A DNA stretch of 21,100 nt from Phascolarctobacterium sp. (GCA_004558595.1 SFCN01000035.1:1-21100), one strand, 5' to 3'. Positions 8,001-14,141 are shown, numbered from the stretch's first letter. A program made the numbers and translations. Notes: generated by a model not told the origin, from the sequence alone.

Positions 8001-9224
8001 GTGAAGAAAAGCGCAAAACATATAGACATCACAAATTGGAAAACAGTCCTGCCATGGGTGCAGGACTGTATGTTCCGACATTACAAGCGAAATGATTTTA
8101 AGAGGTTACTTATTTGTCACGGATTAAGTGAAGCGGAATACCAAAGCGTTCTCAATGATAGAAAATACCATGATAAAACACCATTTTTGCCAGCCATAGA
8201 GAGCATAGCCAAATATGCATGTGATTGCATCAGGGCCCGAAAACTCGATATGCCGCCAATTAAATACCGCAAAAAGATGGAGATTTGCGGAGGTGTGCCA
8301 AAAGAAAGGCTTATAGGCAATGAGTCGGCCATACAACAGGTATATGATTATATTGCCGTGTACTCGTCAATGGATATATTCAAGCGGTTTATCGTGCTCC
8401 AGCAAATGTCCTCCCTCAAGGATAGAGGTCAGGAGAAGGGCATGCGCATGATTAGGAGCTGGATTCGTAGCGACATCAAGGGTAAAAAATATTCGGATCA
8501 GCACGGGTACAGGTACACAAAGAAAAATTTATTTTTCGTCAAGCGAGATGTGCGCCAATGTTACCCTAGTTCGGACATGGAAATATTTTTGGGGCTTTTT
8601 GGCAGATATTGCGGCAATGATACCATTTTGTGGCTGTGGAGGGAATTGCTAACATCGCACCATATAGACGGATACACAGGCATGATGATTGGCGCACTCA
8701 CATCAAGTTGGGCCGTGCAATTTATGATGTCGTTTGTGTGGAGGTATGCCATGAGCCTTAGCCAGATGCGCAGAGGCAGGAAAGTGCGATTGATAAGCAA
8801 TAGCCTGTATTTTATGGACGACCAATTATATACGGCATCAAGCCGAAGCAAATTGGTCAAGGCCATGGCCCTTTTGGATAGGTTTGCGTGGGAGAAATTG
8901 CACTATTCGCTAAAAAGCAACTGGCAAATTCATTGCATAGAGGATACACCCATTGACATGATGGGGTACGTTATCCACGCCAATGGCAAGGTAACAATCA
9001 GGGGTAAAAATTACGTGCATATCAGAAGAAATTTTTTGCGCTATCAGATAAGTGGCCATTACACATTGAAGCAGGCCAGACGGGCGTGCTCGTTCAATGG
9101 CAAGGTAAAACATGTAAATAACAGGGCCATCGTGGCCATGTATGGCGTAGCAAAGGCGGTCAGAGTGGCCGCATCGGTGGTCAGTGAACATGACAGGCGA
9201 AAGGCAGGGACATTGAATGTATAA
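8001..9224 (+). CDS. DGR reverse transcriptase
   Basis: 407 aa from GTG 8001. This start follows AAAGGG and leaves the TR and spacer outside the protein; the frame continues upstream as far as a TTG at 7776. RT motifs appear in order: SLKDRGQEKG (the RG-Q-G block of DGR RTs), KRDVRQCYPSS (motif with the first catalytic Asp), GMMIGALTSSWAVQF (the GxxxSQ position), LYFMDDQLYTAS (catalytic MDD), MMGYVIHANGKVTIR and the following basic segment. There is no maturase or protease domain, and size and order are those of DGR RTs. The protein should reverse-transcribe TR RNA with adenine misincorporation. Unusual points: FMDD in place of YMDD, TSS in place of the SQ motif, and no recognisable Avd partner gene nearby. 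The gene overlaps the next one by 8 bases. Confidence 0.93.
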   Translation: MKKSAKHIDITNWKTVLPWVQDCMFRHYKRNDFKRLLICHGLSEAEYQSVLNDRKYHDKTPFLPAIESIAKYACDCIRARKLDMPPIKYRKKMEICGGVPKERLIGNESAIQQVYDYIAVYSSMDIFKRFIVLQQMSSLKDRGQEKGMRMIRSWIRSDIKGKKYSDQHGYRYTKKNLFFVKRDVRQCYPSSDMEIFLGLFGRYCGNDTILWLWRELLTSHHIDGYTGMMIGALTSSWAVQFMMSFVWRYAMSLSQMRRGRKVRLISNSLYFMDDQLYTASSRSKLVKAMALLDRFAWEKLHYSLKSNWQIHCIEDTPIDMMGYVIHANGKVTIRGKNYVHIRRNFLRYQISGHYTLKQARRACSFNGKVKHVNNRAIVAMYGVAKAVRVAASVVSEHDRRKAGTLNV

Positions 9225-9705
9225 AGCGATTTTCACCGAACAGCCCCAGAGAATTAAATACATGCAAAAGCCGAATGGCAAGGCAGATGTATGGCTGAGG
9301 GCAGATATTAAGCAAGTGATAGTGGAGCACGAGGGCACCGAATGCATCCAATGGGAGGCACAGGAAACATTCGCGGGCGATACCGATTTGACATTGGCCC
9401 AGGTCGAGGCAGATTTTTTCAATTTGTTTGTGGAGGCCGATAAGGTACAAAGAGAACTCACGGCCATGGTGCAGGAGTATATGGACAAGGCAGTCATGGC
9501 CCGTGGCTATGATGGCATTTTGTCAGCATGTAGCTATGTGGATACGGGCGTGGAAAAATTCGACACCGAGGGCGCAAAGTGCAGGGAATGGCGCAGTGCG
9601 GTATGGGCCAAATGCTATGAGGTATTAGATGACGTTTTGCAGGGTAACAGGGTAATACCGACATCCGAGGAGCTTTTGGACATGTTGCCTAAATTGGAGT
9701 GGTGA
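9217..9705 (+). CDS. Post-fibre protein, possible tail-fibre assembly factor
   Basis: 162 aa, overlapping the RT end by 8 bases. The N-terminus MYKAIFTEQPQRIKYMQKPNG gives way to a beta segment (VWLRADIKQVIVEHEG), then an acidic helical half with AVMARGYDGILSACSYVDTG and a C-terminus around EWRSAVWAKCYEVLDDVLQG. The RGYDxxxSacSYvdtgvekfdaEg...WRsavW pattern is common in small proteins encoded after phage tail fibres (DUF4376-like), often annotated as tail-fibre assembly chaperones. I considered whether it is the DGR accessory protein Avd. Avd is a basic four-helix bundle of about 125 aa and this sequence does not look like it. Function is therefore tentative. Confidence 0.5.
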   Translation: MYKAIFTEQPQRIKYMQKPNGKADVWLRADIKQVIVEHEGTECIQWEAQETFAGDTDLTLAQVEADFFNLFVEADKVQRELTAMVQEYMDKAVMARGYDGILSACSYVDTGVEKFDTEGAKCREWRSAVWAKCYEVLDDVLQGNRVIPTSEELLDMLPKLEW

Positions 9706-9707
9706 GC

Positions 9708-9836
9708 GTGACCGAATACGAGGTTGTAGAACAGCAGGCCGAAATTATCAAAGAACAGGCCGAAACCATTAAACAGTTGACTGCCCAGCTCATGCAGTTG
9801 GGAGCACTTAGGGAGGAGGTGAAAAACCATGGCTAA
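9708..9836 (+). CDS. 42-aa coiled-coil micro-protein
   Basis: GTG start at 9708; in-frame GTGs at 9699 and 9702 are alternatives. The sequence is almost entirely one amphipathic helix with repeating EQQAEIIKEQAETIKQLTAQ (heptad-like I/L spacing), so it probably oligomerises. It overlaps the 20-aa ORF that follows: the RBS and start of that ORF lie inside its 3' end. Small coiled-coil ORFs between tail and holin genes are common in Firmicute phages, but no function is established. The start is uncertain. Confidence 0.5.
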   Translation: MTEYEVVEQQAEIIKEQAETIKQLTAQLMQLGALREEVKNHG

Positions 9837-9891
9837 ATGTGGAGGCAGTAAAGGCAGTAAAGGCGGCAAGGGTGGTCGCAAGGGCAAATAA
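9829..9891 (+). CDS. 20-aa Gly/Lys-rich micro-protein
   Basis: ATG 9829 is preceded by a near-perfect RBS (GGAGGAGG at 9811-9818, about 10 nt upstream) and encodes MAKCGGSKGSKGGKGGRKGK, then TAA. It is strongly cationic with a single Cys and tandem GSK/GGK units. The strong RBS and the clean short frame make expression plausible despite the size. Role unknown: nucleic-acid binding, membrane interaction, or a decoration peptide are all open. Confidence 0.5.
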   Translation: MAKCGGSKGSKGGKGGRKGK

Positions 9892-9895
9892 TTTA

Positions 9896-9913
9896 GGGGT
9901 GCAGACGCACCCC
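9896..9913 (+). terminator. GC-rich hairpin before the holin block
   Basis: A perfect 7-bp stem GGGGTGC / GCACCCC with an AGAC loop, between the 20-aa ORF and the holin-like gene. No T-run follows, so it is better described as a partial terminator, attenuator or mRNA-processing/stabilising hairpin separating tail and lysis genes. Confidence 0.4.
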
Positions 9914-9932
9914 GTATATTAGGAGGGCAAGC

Positions 9933-10238
9933 ATGGACGAGGTATTAGAAAAACTGCTAGGGCAGGTCATAAACGCGACGGGGGGAGCAATCATCGCATA
10001 CCTTTTTGCCGTGGTCAAGATGAAGAAAAAAGAGAACGGAGCCCTTAAAGCAGGGGTGCAGGCATTATTGCGAGATAGAATTATTGAGATGTACTATCAT
10101 TACACGGAAAAAGGTTGGATGCCGATAGATGTAAGAGACAGCCTCGAATCATGTTATAAGTCATACGAGGCCCTGGGCGAAAATGGTGTGATTGATGGAT
10201 TGGTAGAGCAGTTGAGAGAGCTGCCTAACCATAGATAG
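9933..10238 (+). CDS. Holin-like membrane protein
   Basis: 101 aa after AGGAGGGCAAGC. One hydrophobic segment at about residues 12-28 (VINATGGAIIAYLFAVV) is followed by KMKKK, which should stay in the cytoplasm. The soluble tail contains LKAGVQALLRDRIIEMYYHY, then a GWMPIDVRDSLESCYKSYEALG segment. This layout, N-terminal span plus an ALLRDRI...Y.HY..KG tail, is shared by many small proteins in the lysis block of Firmicute phages usually called holins. It starts the lysis block together with the next three genes. One span only, so it may be an auxiliary or antiholin partner and not the pore former. Confidence 0.65.
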   Translation: MDEVLEKLLGQVINATGGAIIAYLFAVVKMKKKENGALKAGVQALLRDRIIEMYYHYTEKGWMPIDVRDSLESCYKSYEALGENGVIDGLVEQLRELPNHR

Positions 10239-10250
10239 GAGGCATGCGAT

Positions 10251-10493
10251 GTGCGGAAATTGTTAAGAATGCTAGAGAAGGACGAAAAAAGCCTCTCCAT
10301 AGGCCGCCTGTGCGCCGTCATGGCGTTTTTACTGTTTGCAGGTATTAGCATATACCTTGCAATTTTAGGCCGCGTATGGGGCAATTACGAGGCTTTCAGC
10401 GTGGCATGTGTTGTGTACATGCTCGCACAGCTTGGCAATAAATTTGTCGAGATGCGTGGGGTAAAGATTGGAGGCAACAAAGATGGATGCTGA
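10251..10493 (+). CDS. Putative holin
   Basis: 80 aa from GTG 10251, with AGGAGG at 10237-10242. Two hydrophobic segments are visible (LCAVMAFLLFAGISIYLAIL and FSVACVVYMLAQLG), with a basic N-terminus (RKLLRMLEKDEK) and a charged C-terminus. Small size, two spans and a place right before the amidase support a holin that permeabilises the membrane at the end of infection. Its last bases overlap the start of the 28-aa membrane peptide. Holin families are highly diverse, so naming rests on topology and context. Confidence 0.65.
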   Translation: MRKLLRMLEKDEKSLSIGRLCAVMAFLLFAGISIYLAILGRVWGNYEAFSVACVVYMLAQLGNKFVEMRGVKIGGNKDGC

Positions 10494-10569
10494 AATGGTT
10501 GTATTAGTGGTTAGCGAATTGGTCGTGTTGGGAGTAGTAGCGTGGGCATTGATGCGGTATACAGATTAG
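10483..10569 (+). CDS. 28-aa single-span membrane peptide
   Basis: ATG 10483 with GGAGGC at 10470-10475, overlapping the end of the putative holin. It encodes MDAEMVVLVVSELVVLGVVA followed by WALMRYTD: a short acidic N-terminus, about 18 hydrophobic residues, and a small polar tail. It ends right at the RBS of the amidase (TAGGAGGC). The tight packing and good RBS support translation. It could be a holin regulator or a tiny accessory lysis peptide; no family recognised. Confidence 0.5.
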   Translation: MDAEMVVLVVSELVVLGVVAWALMRYTD

Positions 10570-10580
10570 GAGGCAGAAAA

Positions 10581-11132
10581 ATGGCAAAGGTGTTTATAAA
10601 CCCCGGTCACTGCATAGGGGTAGACCCTGGGGCCGTGAATGGTTATTATCAGGTAGCCGAAGCGGAGATTGTGGCCGATGTCGGATCAATGGTAAAACAT
10701 TACTTGACAGTTGCAGGAGTAGAGGCAGAAATTTTGCAGAGCGATAACCTGTGTGGCGAAAATCCACGCTGGCCGAATGTGTGCATGGAGGCAAATAATT
10801 CGGAGGCTGATGTGTTCGTATCCATCCATTGCAACGGAGCACAGAGCGAATCCGCCAATGGCACCGAAGTACTTGTGTATAGCAAATGGAGCAAGTCGGA
10901 CAGCTTAGCCCATTGCATCCAAAAGCAAATTGTGGATGCTATAGGTACATCCAACAGAGGAGTAAAAGCCCGTCCCCAACTTGCAGTGCTGAAAAATACC
11001 AATATGCCAGCGGTTTTGGTCGAGTTGGCATTCATCACTAACATGGATGATTGCGAGCTTTTGATTACCAAAAAAGATGATTTTGCGAGGGCAATCGCAA
11101 GGGGCATCACGGACTTTTTCACAAAAGAATAG
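10581..11132 (+). CDS. N-acetylmuramoyl-L-alanine amidase (Amidase_3), phage endolysin
   Basis: 183 aa from ATG 10581, with TAGGAGGC at 10567-10574; an in-frame ATG at 10542 lies inside the micro-ORF and is unlikely. Zinc-ligand motifs of the Amidase_3 family are in place: NPGH (H10), a Glu in VAEAE (E27 or E29), SIHCNG (H83) and the catalytic Glu in LVELAFI (E148). The length equals the catalytic domain alone, so there is no separate wall-binding domain. The enzyme cuts the bond between N-acetylmuramic acid and L-alanine of peptidoglycan and, with the holins upstream, releases progeny. It is the last gene of the late operon and is followed by a terminator. Confidence 0.92.
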   Translation: MAKVFINPGHCIGVDPGAVNGYYQVAEAEIVADVGSMVKHYLTVAGVEAEILQSDNLCGENPRWPNVCMEANNSEADVFVSIHCNGAQSESANGTEVLVYSKWSKSDSLAHCIQKQIVDAIGTSNRGVKARPQLAVLKNTNMPAVLVELAFITNMDDCELLITKKDDFARAIARGITDFFTKE

Positions 11133-11180
11133 TGAAAATGCTTTTGAAAATATCGGCAGGCTAAAGCCTTAGAAAAAGCC

Positions 11181-11221
11181 AAAAACTCCACCTAGCGATT
11201 TCGGCTATACGTGGAGTTTTT
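11181..11221. terminator. Bidirectional intrinsic terminator of the late operon
   Basis: A perfect 11-bp stem AAAAACTCCAC (11181-11191) / GTGGAGTTTTT (11211-11221), with an inner TAGC/GCTA pairing in the loop. The A-run on the left and T-run on the right allow termination from both sides. It closes the lysis genes and isolates the next gene. Confidence 0.85.
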
Positions 11222-11340
11222 GCGTTTTATGAGTAAACTATCACGGAACGAGGTTTGATTTAATAGTGGTAAAATACTGAAATTTTACGGCATTTTATAG
11301 GCCTATAGATAATATTAGGCTTAACGAGGTGATTTATAGC

Positions 11341-11844
11341 ATGGAATATAACAAAAAAATAAAATATGCAATCGTGCTAACCATTGCTACTATTGCGATT
11401 GCCTGTTTTTTGTCGATGTGGTATAATGCAAAAAATAATAATATAAAAATGCTTAAAAGCGGACAAAAATTAGAGGACGTTGCTCCAAGCATCAAAAAAG
11501 AGGTGCAGAAGGCCGAGCAAGATGGCACAGTAATGACCACCGCCAAGGATTTGGCCAGCACCGCAAAGCGTGAACAGTCTTTCAGAAAAGCTGAGTACGC
11601 AGTGATAGAGGGCGACACGAAATTAGCACCCAGCACCCCCGTGGAGTTAAAACAGTACAATGTTTACACGGCACCGAAGGTCATCAGGGAGGCAGGGCTT
11701 TGCATTGGCAGTGACAAAAAAATTGACGGAGCGAGCTTTGGCATCAAGAAGCGCATAGGCAAAAAGGGCACGTACATCGGAGCCCGTGTTGACTATGAGT
11801 GGACAGATAAACGGGCAAGGGTGTGGGCTACGTATTCATGGTAA
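11341..11844 (+). CDS. Membrane-anchored protein of unknown function
   Basis: 167 aa from ATG 11341, preceded by CGAGGTGA (11326-11332); a GTG at 11329 is in frame but would overlap that RBS. A basic N-terminus (MEYNKKIKYA) and one hydrophobic segment (IVLTIATIAIACFLSMW, about residues 11-27) lead into a Lys/Glu-rich helical stem (about 35-85). The C-terminal region of about 60 residues has alternating strands (ASFGIKKRIGKKGTYIGARV, then DYEWTDKRARVWATYSW). The stem topology resembles an inner-membrane spanin or a surface-exposed moron product. It sits behind a strong terminator with a 120-base leader, so it likely has its own promoter and may be expressed in lysogens. No family recognised. 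Confidence 0.6.
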   Translation: MEYNKKIKYAIVLTIATIAIACFLSMWYNAKNNNIKMLKSGQKLEDVAPSIKKEVQKAEQDGTVMTTAKDLASTAKREQSFRKAEYAVIEGDTKLAPSTPVELKQYNVYTAPKVIREAGLCIGSDKKIDGASFGIKKRIGKKGTYIGARVDYEWTDKRARVWATYSW

Positions 11845-11852
11845 CGCACACG

Positions 11853-11872
11853 TTGCACACAAATTGCACACA
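11853..11872 (+). promoter_or_regulatory. Left arm-type integrase sites (two TTGCACAC)
   Basis: TTGCACAC occurs at 11853-11860 and again at 11864-11871, 11 bases apart, about one helical turn. A third copy in inverted orientation (GTGTGCAA) lies at 11945-11952. They lie left of the tRNA-derived core and match copies on the right, as expected for integrase N-terminal-domain arm sites. Confidence 0.65.
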
Positions 11873-11971
11873 TTGAGCAACGGCTTTTTGAAAATTCATC
11901 AAGTAGAAAAGCCCTAAAGTGCTGATGCAGTACGGGTTTTGAGTGTGTGCAATTTTGGCCCATTCCAAGAA

Positions 11972-12015
11972 CTCCAAAACCGTCGATCTGGGTTCGAGTC
12001 CTAGTACCCCTGCCA
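11972..12015 (+). other. attP core: 3' half of tRNA-Trp (CCA anticodon)
   Basis: The stretch folds as the 3' half of a tRNA. The anticodon loop is CTCCAAA (CCA anticodon at 11974-11976), then the 3' anticodon stem ACCGT, a short variable loop, a T-arm CTGGG-TTCGAGT-CCTAG, an acceptor 3' strand TACCCCT, G73 and CCA (12013-12015). No matching 5' half (D-arm, 5' acceptor AGGGGTA) lies upstream, and the bases before the loop do not pair with ACCGT, so this is not a working tRNA. A tRNA 3' end beside an integrase is the classic phage attachment core, since recombination restores the host tRNA. Target by inference: the host tRNA-Trp gene. The exact crossover is not visible. Confidence 0.82.
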
Positions 12016-12040
12016 ATTTTAAAAAATAATAATGATGTTG

Positions 12041-12078
12041 AAAAGTGCCGAAGCCATGCGGGTTTTGGCACTTTTTTT
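12041..12078 (+). terminator. Intrinsic terminator beside attP
   Basis: A 9-bp stem AAAAGTGCC (12041-12049) / GGCACTTTT (12067-12075), followed by further Ts to 12078. The A-run on the other side allows use in both directions. It can stop transcription from the left and readthrough of the minus-strand integrase gene. Confidence 0.8.
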
Positions 12079-12122
12079 ATTTTGCCATGCCCTGCCTTGA
12101 GGCAGGAGGCATGGCATGGAAC

Positions 12123-12148
12123 TTGCCCAAATTTGCCCAAATTTGCCC
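12123..12148 (+). repeat. Three phased TTGCCC repeats
   Basis: TTGCCC occurs at 12123, 12133 and 12143 with an exact 10-base period (unit TTGCCCAAAT, the third ending TTGCCCTATT). They lie between the att core and the right arm sites. A one-turn period suggests cooperative protein binding on one DNA face, for example the excisionase. The family of the binder is not visible. Confidence 0.65.
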
Positions 12149-12164
12149 TATTTTACCCAGGCGG

Positions 12165-12182
12165 TTGCACACAGTTGCACAC
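12165..12182 (+). promoter_or_regulatory. Right arm-type integrase sites (two TTGCACAC)
   Basis: TTGCACAC at 12165-12172 and 12175-12182, 10 bases apart and in the same sense as the left pair. They lie immediately before the end of the integrase gene. With the left copies they bracket the tRNA-derived core, which is the layout of a lambda-type attP. Confidence 0.65.
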
Positions 12183-12193
12183 ATCATCAATGT

Positions 12194-13285
12194 CTACACA
12201 TCAAAGATGGTCTGCACCTTGTTGGGTATGGTCCGTTCATAGCCTTTGAGGACATGGCCATATTTGTTTAGCGTGGTGGATGGCTGGGCATGGCCGAGGC
12301 GTTTTGATACCTCCATAATGGGCACGCCATTGGCCAGCAGTTGTGTGGCATGGGTGTGGCGCAGGGAGTGAAAGCGAACATCGGGCAGACCTGCACCTTT
12401 AAGGATGGCCTTCCATGTACGCTCGACATTGCGAGTTATCAACATTTCCCCATGGGCGTTATGAAATACATAAACACAGGCCCCGGCAATATCGTGCAGG
12501 AGGTTTACAAGGTCATCGGATATTGTGATATTGCGAATGCGCTTGCCTTTAGTGGGTCCAAGTGTCATGCCCTTGCCCCTTGTGTAGCGAGCAGATTGCG
12601 ATACCTTAATTATGCCATGACCAACATTAGCAGATTGCAGGGCCAAGAGCTCACCGAGGCGCATACCCGTGTACAGAGCGCATTTTATAAGAGGTGTGTA
12701 TTTTGCATAGTATTTGCTTTGGACCAGATATGCAAAGAGGGTTCGGATTTGGTCAATGGTAAGTATTTGCACCTCATCCTGTTGTGGGGCCCGTGGAGGC
12801 TCGACAACATCCATGATGTTTTTCATAATGCCGAGGGCAGATGCTTTTTTCATGGCCGCTTTTAAAAGGCGATGCATTTTGATGATTGAACTGTAGGAGA
12901 GCGAGCCAGTCGACACCGCATACAGGTGCTGAACATCATAGGGCGTGAGCCGATGCAGGGGGATGCAGGACACAAGAGCGAGTTGCTTTAGGGTGGTATA
13001 GTAGCGGTCAAGGGTGGAGGGGGCCACGATGTTGGCCTTGTAGGTTTTAATATATTCGAGCAGCCAATCCCCTGTTGTGGCGTCATTTGAGTAAATATAA
13101 TCGCCTTTTAGTATTTCAGCACGTGTTAGGGCTATCCATTCCGAGGCCTCACGTTCGGTTCTAAAGGACTTACTGATGCGCGAATGTTTACTATCAGGCA
13201 ACGTGATAAATGCCCTATACGTGTTCCTAGATGGGTTATACGAGATGCTTCCATTTCCGTTTGCTCTTTTGGGTTTGTTTTGCAT
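12194..13285 (-). CDS. int: Tyrosine site-specific integrase
   Basis: 363 aa. I chose the start at 13285 (MQNKPKRANGNGS) because GGAGA lies just upstream on the minus strand and the earlier in-frame extension is not integrase-like. Residues 1-60 form the AP2-like arm-binding region (NGNGSISYNPSRNTYRAFIT). Residues about 70-160 are the SAM-like core-binding domain. The catalytic domain has R209 (TGMRLGE), H306-x-x-R309 (HSLRHTHA), H332 (RLGHAQ) and the nucleophile Y342 (LNKYGH). All five landmarks are intact. It should integrate the phage at a tRNA-Trp 3' end by strand exchange at the core next door. It is the last gene of the leftward lysogeny operon after repressor and protease. Confidence 0.95.
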   Translation of the reverse strand: MQNKPKRANGNGSISYNPSRNTYRAFITLPDSKHSRISKSFRTEREASEWIALTRAEILKGDYIYSNDATTGDWLLEYIKTYKANIVAPSTLDRYYTTLKQLALVSCIPLHRLTPYDVQHLYAVSTGSLSYSSIIKMHRLLKAAMKKASALGIMKNIMDVVEPPRAPQQDEVQILTIDQIRTLFAYLVQSKYYAKYTPLIKCALYTGMRLGELLALQSANVGHGIIKVSQSARYTRGKGMTLGPTKGKRIRNITISDDLVNLLHDIAGACVYVFHNAHGEMLITRNVERTWKAILKGAGLPDVRFHSLRHTHATQLLANGVPIMEVSKRLGHAQPSTTLNKYGHVLKGYERTIPNKVQTIFDV

Positions 13286-13325
13286 GTGTTTTTCTCCGTT
13301 CGTACGATAGTTTAGTGACAAAGGT

Positions 13326-13772
13326 TTAAATATTGCCGTTCCATGTGTCGAGATTTTCAGGCACATCGGAACGGCGTTTTTTATTGCATTTCCAGCCATT
13401 TTCAAGGAAGGCCAGCGTAAAAAGCGGGTCAATGTTGAGGTGCTTTAGGAGTTCACAGGCAAAGGCGTTGGCTTCATCCTCGTGCCGTGTAGAGGCGAAA
13501 TAGGAGTGGCCGGAGTAGTAGTGCCGATAATGTGGATGCAGGAGGATGTGGCCAAGCTCATGGGCTATCACGGCCTGTTTTTGCCAGTGTTCAAGAGAGT
13601 TATTTACAATGATAAACTTCCGCCGCAGGACGCAAAGCCAAAAGCCGTTAATGTGTTGAGGCGTGGAGGCAAAGCGTACGAGAATGCCGTACATTTTGGC
13701 AATGGCCAGAGGGTCGGCAGTACCACATTTGGCAATGAGGTGCTTTATTCGTAGTGGAATGTTAAAGGCCAT
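13326..13772 (-). CDS. ImmA/IrrE-type metalloprotease
   Basis: 148 aa with the zinc motif HELGH at residues 71-75 and a downstream HEDEANAFACELL helix supplying the third ligand (likely E100). This is the ImmA/IrrE (DUF955) family. In ICEBs1 and related phages such proteases cleave the partner repressor and trigger induction. The gene starts 9 bases after the repressor stop on the same strand, so the two are co-transcribed, which supports a repressor-antirepressor protease pair. The C-terminus is basic (CNKKRRSD) and of unknown role. The catalytic site looks intact. Confidence 0.9.
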   Translation of the reverse strand: MAFNIPLRIKHLIAKCGTADPLAIAKMYGILVRFASTPQHINGFWLCVLRRKFIIVNNSLEHWQKQAVIAHELGHILLHPHYRHYYSGHSYFASTRHEDEANAFACELLKHLNIDPLFTLAFLENGWKCNKKRRSDVPENLDTWNGNI

Positions 13773-13781
13773 AATATCACC

Positions 13782-14141
13782 CTATTTTCGTTTGTTCAGT
13801 TCCTTGGCCTCCCAGAATGCGGCCTCGATGATTTTGAGCATTTTTTGCTTATCATCATCAGAGAGCATGCGGCCGTTTAGTATTATTTCCTCGTCCTCAA
13901 GGATTTTCCGCAAGTCCTTGGGGATTTTTTCTGTTTTGGGTTTTATTGGTTCGTTTGTATTTCCGAGTAAGTAATCAACAGAGACCTTGAAATAATTCGC
14001 AATACGAGTGAGCGTTTCAGCATCAGGCATACGAAGTCCGTTTTCATAATTACCATAAACCTGCCTAGAAAAGCCAAGCTCCCTAGCCATGGCAGATTTA
14101 GTCATATTGCGTTGTTCCCTTAATGTTTGTAGTCTTAACAT
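13782..14141 (-). CDS. CI-like phage repressor (XRE-family HTH)
   Basis: 119 aa from the ATG at 14141. That start has GAGGTG six bases upstream; in-frame ATGs at 14147 and 14159 are alternatives. Residues about 1-60 form an XRE helix-turn-helix (LREQRNMTKSAMARELGFSR, then QVYGNYENGLRMPDAETLTR), ending in FKVSVDYLLGNT. The remaining part is helical (IPKDLRKILEDEEIILNGR) with no S24/LexA peptidase residues, so RecA-type self-cleavage is not expected. Inactivation presumably goes through the ImmA-type protease encoded next. It should bind the palindrome and half-sites in 14206-14311 to shut the rightward early promoter. Confidence 0.88.
   Translation of the reverse strand: MLRLQTLREQRNMTKSAMARELGFSRQVYGNYENGLRMPDAETLTRIANYFKVSVDYLLGNTNEPIKPKTEKIPKDLRKILEDEEIILNGRMLSDDDKQKMLKIIEAAFWEAKELNKRK

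Noticed and set aside
9217..9705. Avd accessory protein of the DGR
   Set aside because: The product is longer, has a beta N-terminal part and an acidic helical half, and shows the pattern of post-fibre phage proteins, not a basic four-helix bundle.
11255..11315. Promoter for the gene at 11341
   Set aside because: TTGATT (11255) with TAAAAT is spaced only 9 bases, and TTTACG (11284) with GATAAT (11308) is weak; neither is convincing enough to list.
11950..12015. Functional tRNA-Trp gene
   Set aside because: Only the 3' half is present. No D-arm or 5' acceptor strand is found, and the bases before the anticodon loop do not pair with the 3' anticodon stem.
11828..12140. Minus-strand and plus-strand ORFs across the att region
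   Set aside because: They run through the tRNA fragment, arm sites and terminator; the GLEPRS-type peptide is the usual artefact of translating a tRNA T-arm backwards.
12121..12150. CRISPR-like repeat array
   Set aside because: Units are 10 bases with no spacers; they are phased binding-site-like repeats beside attP.
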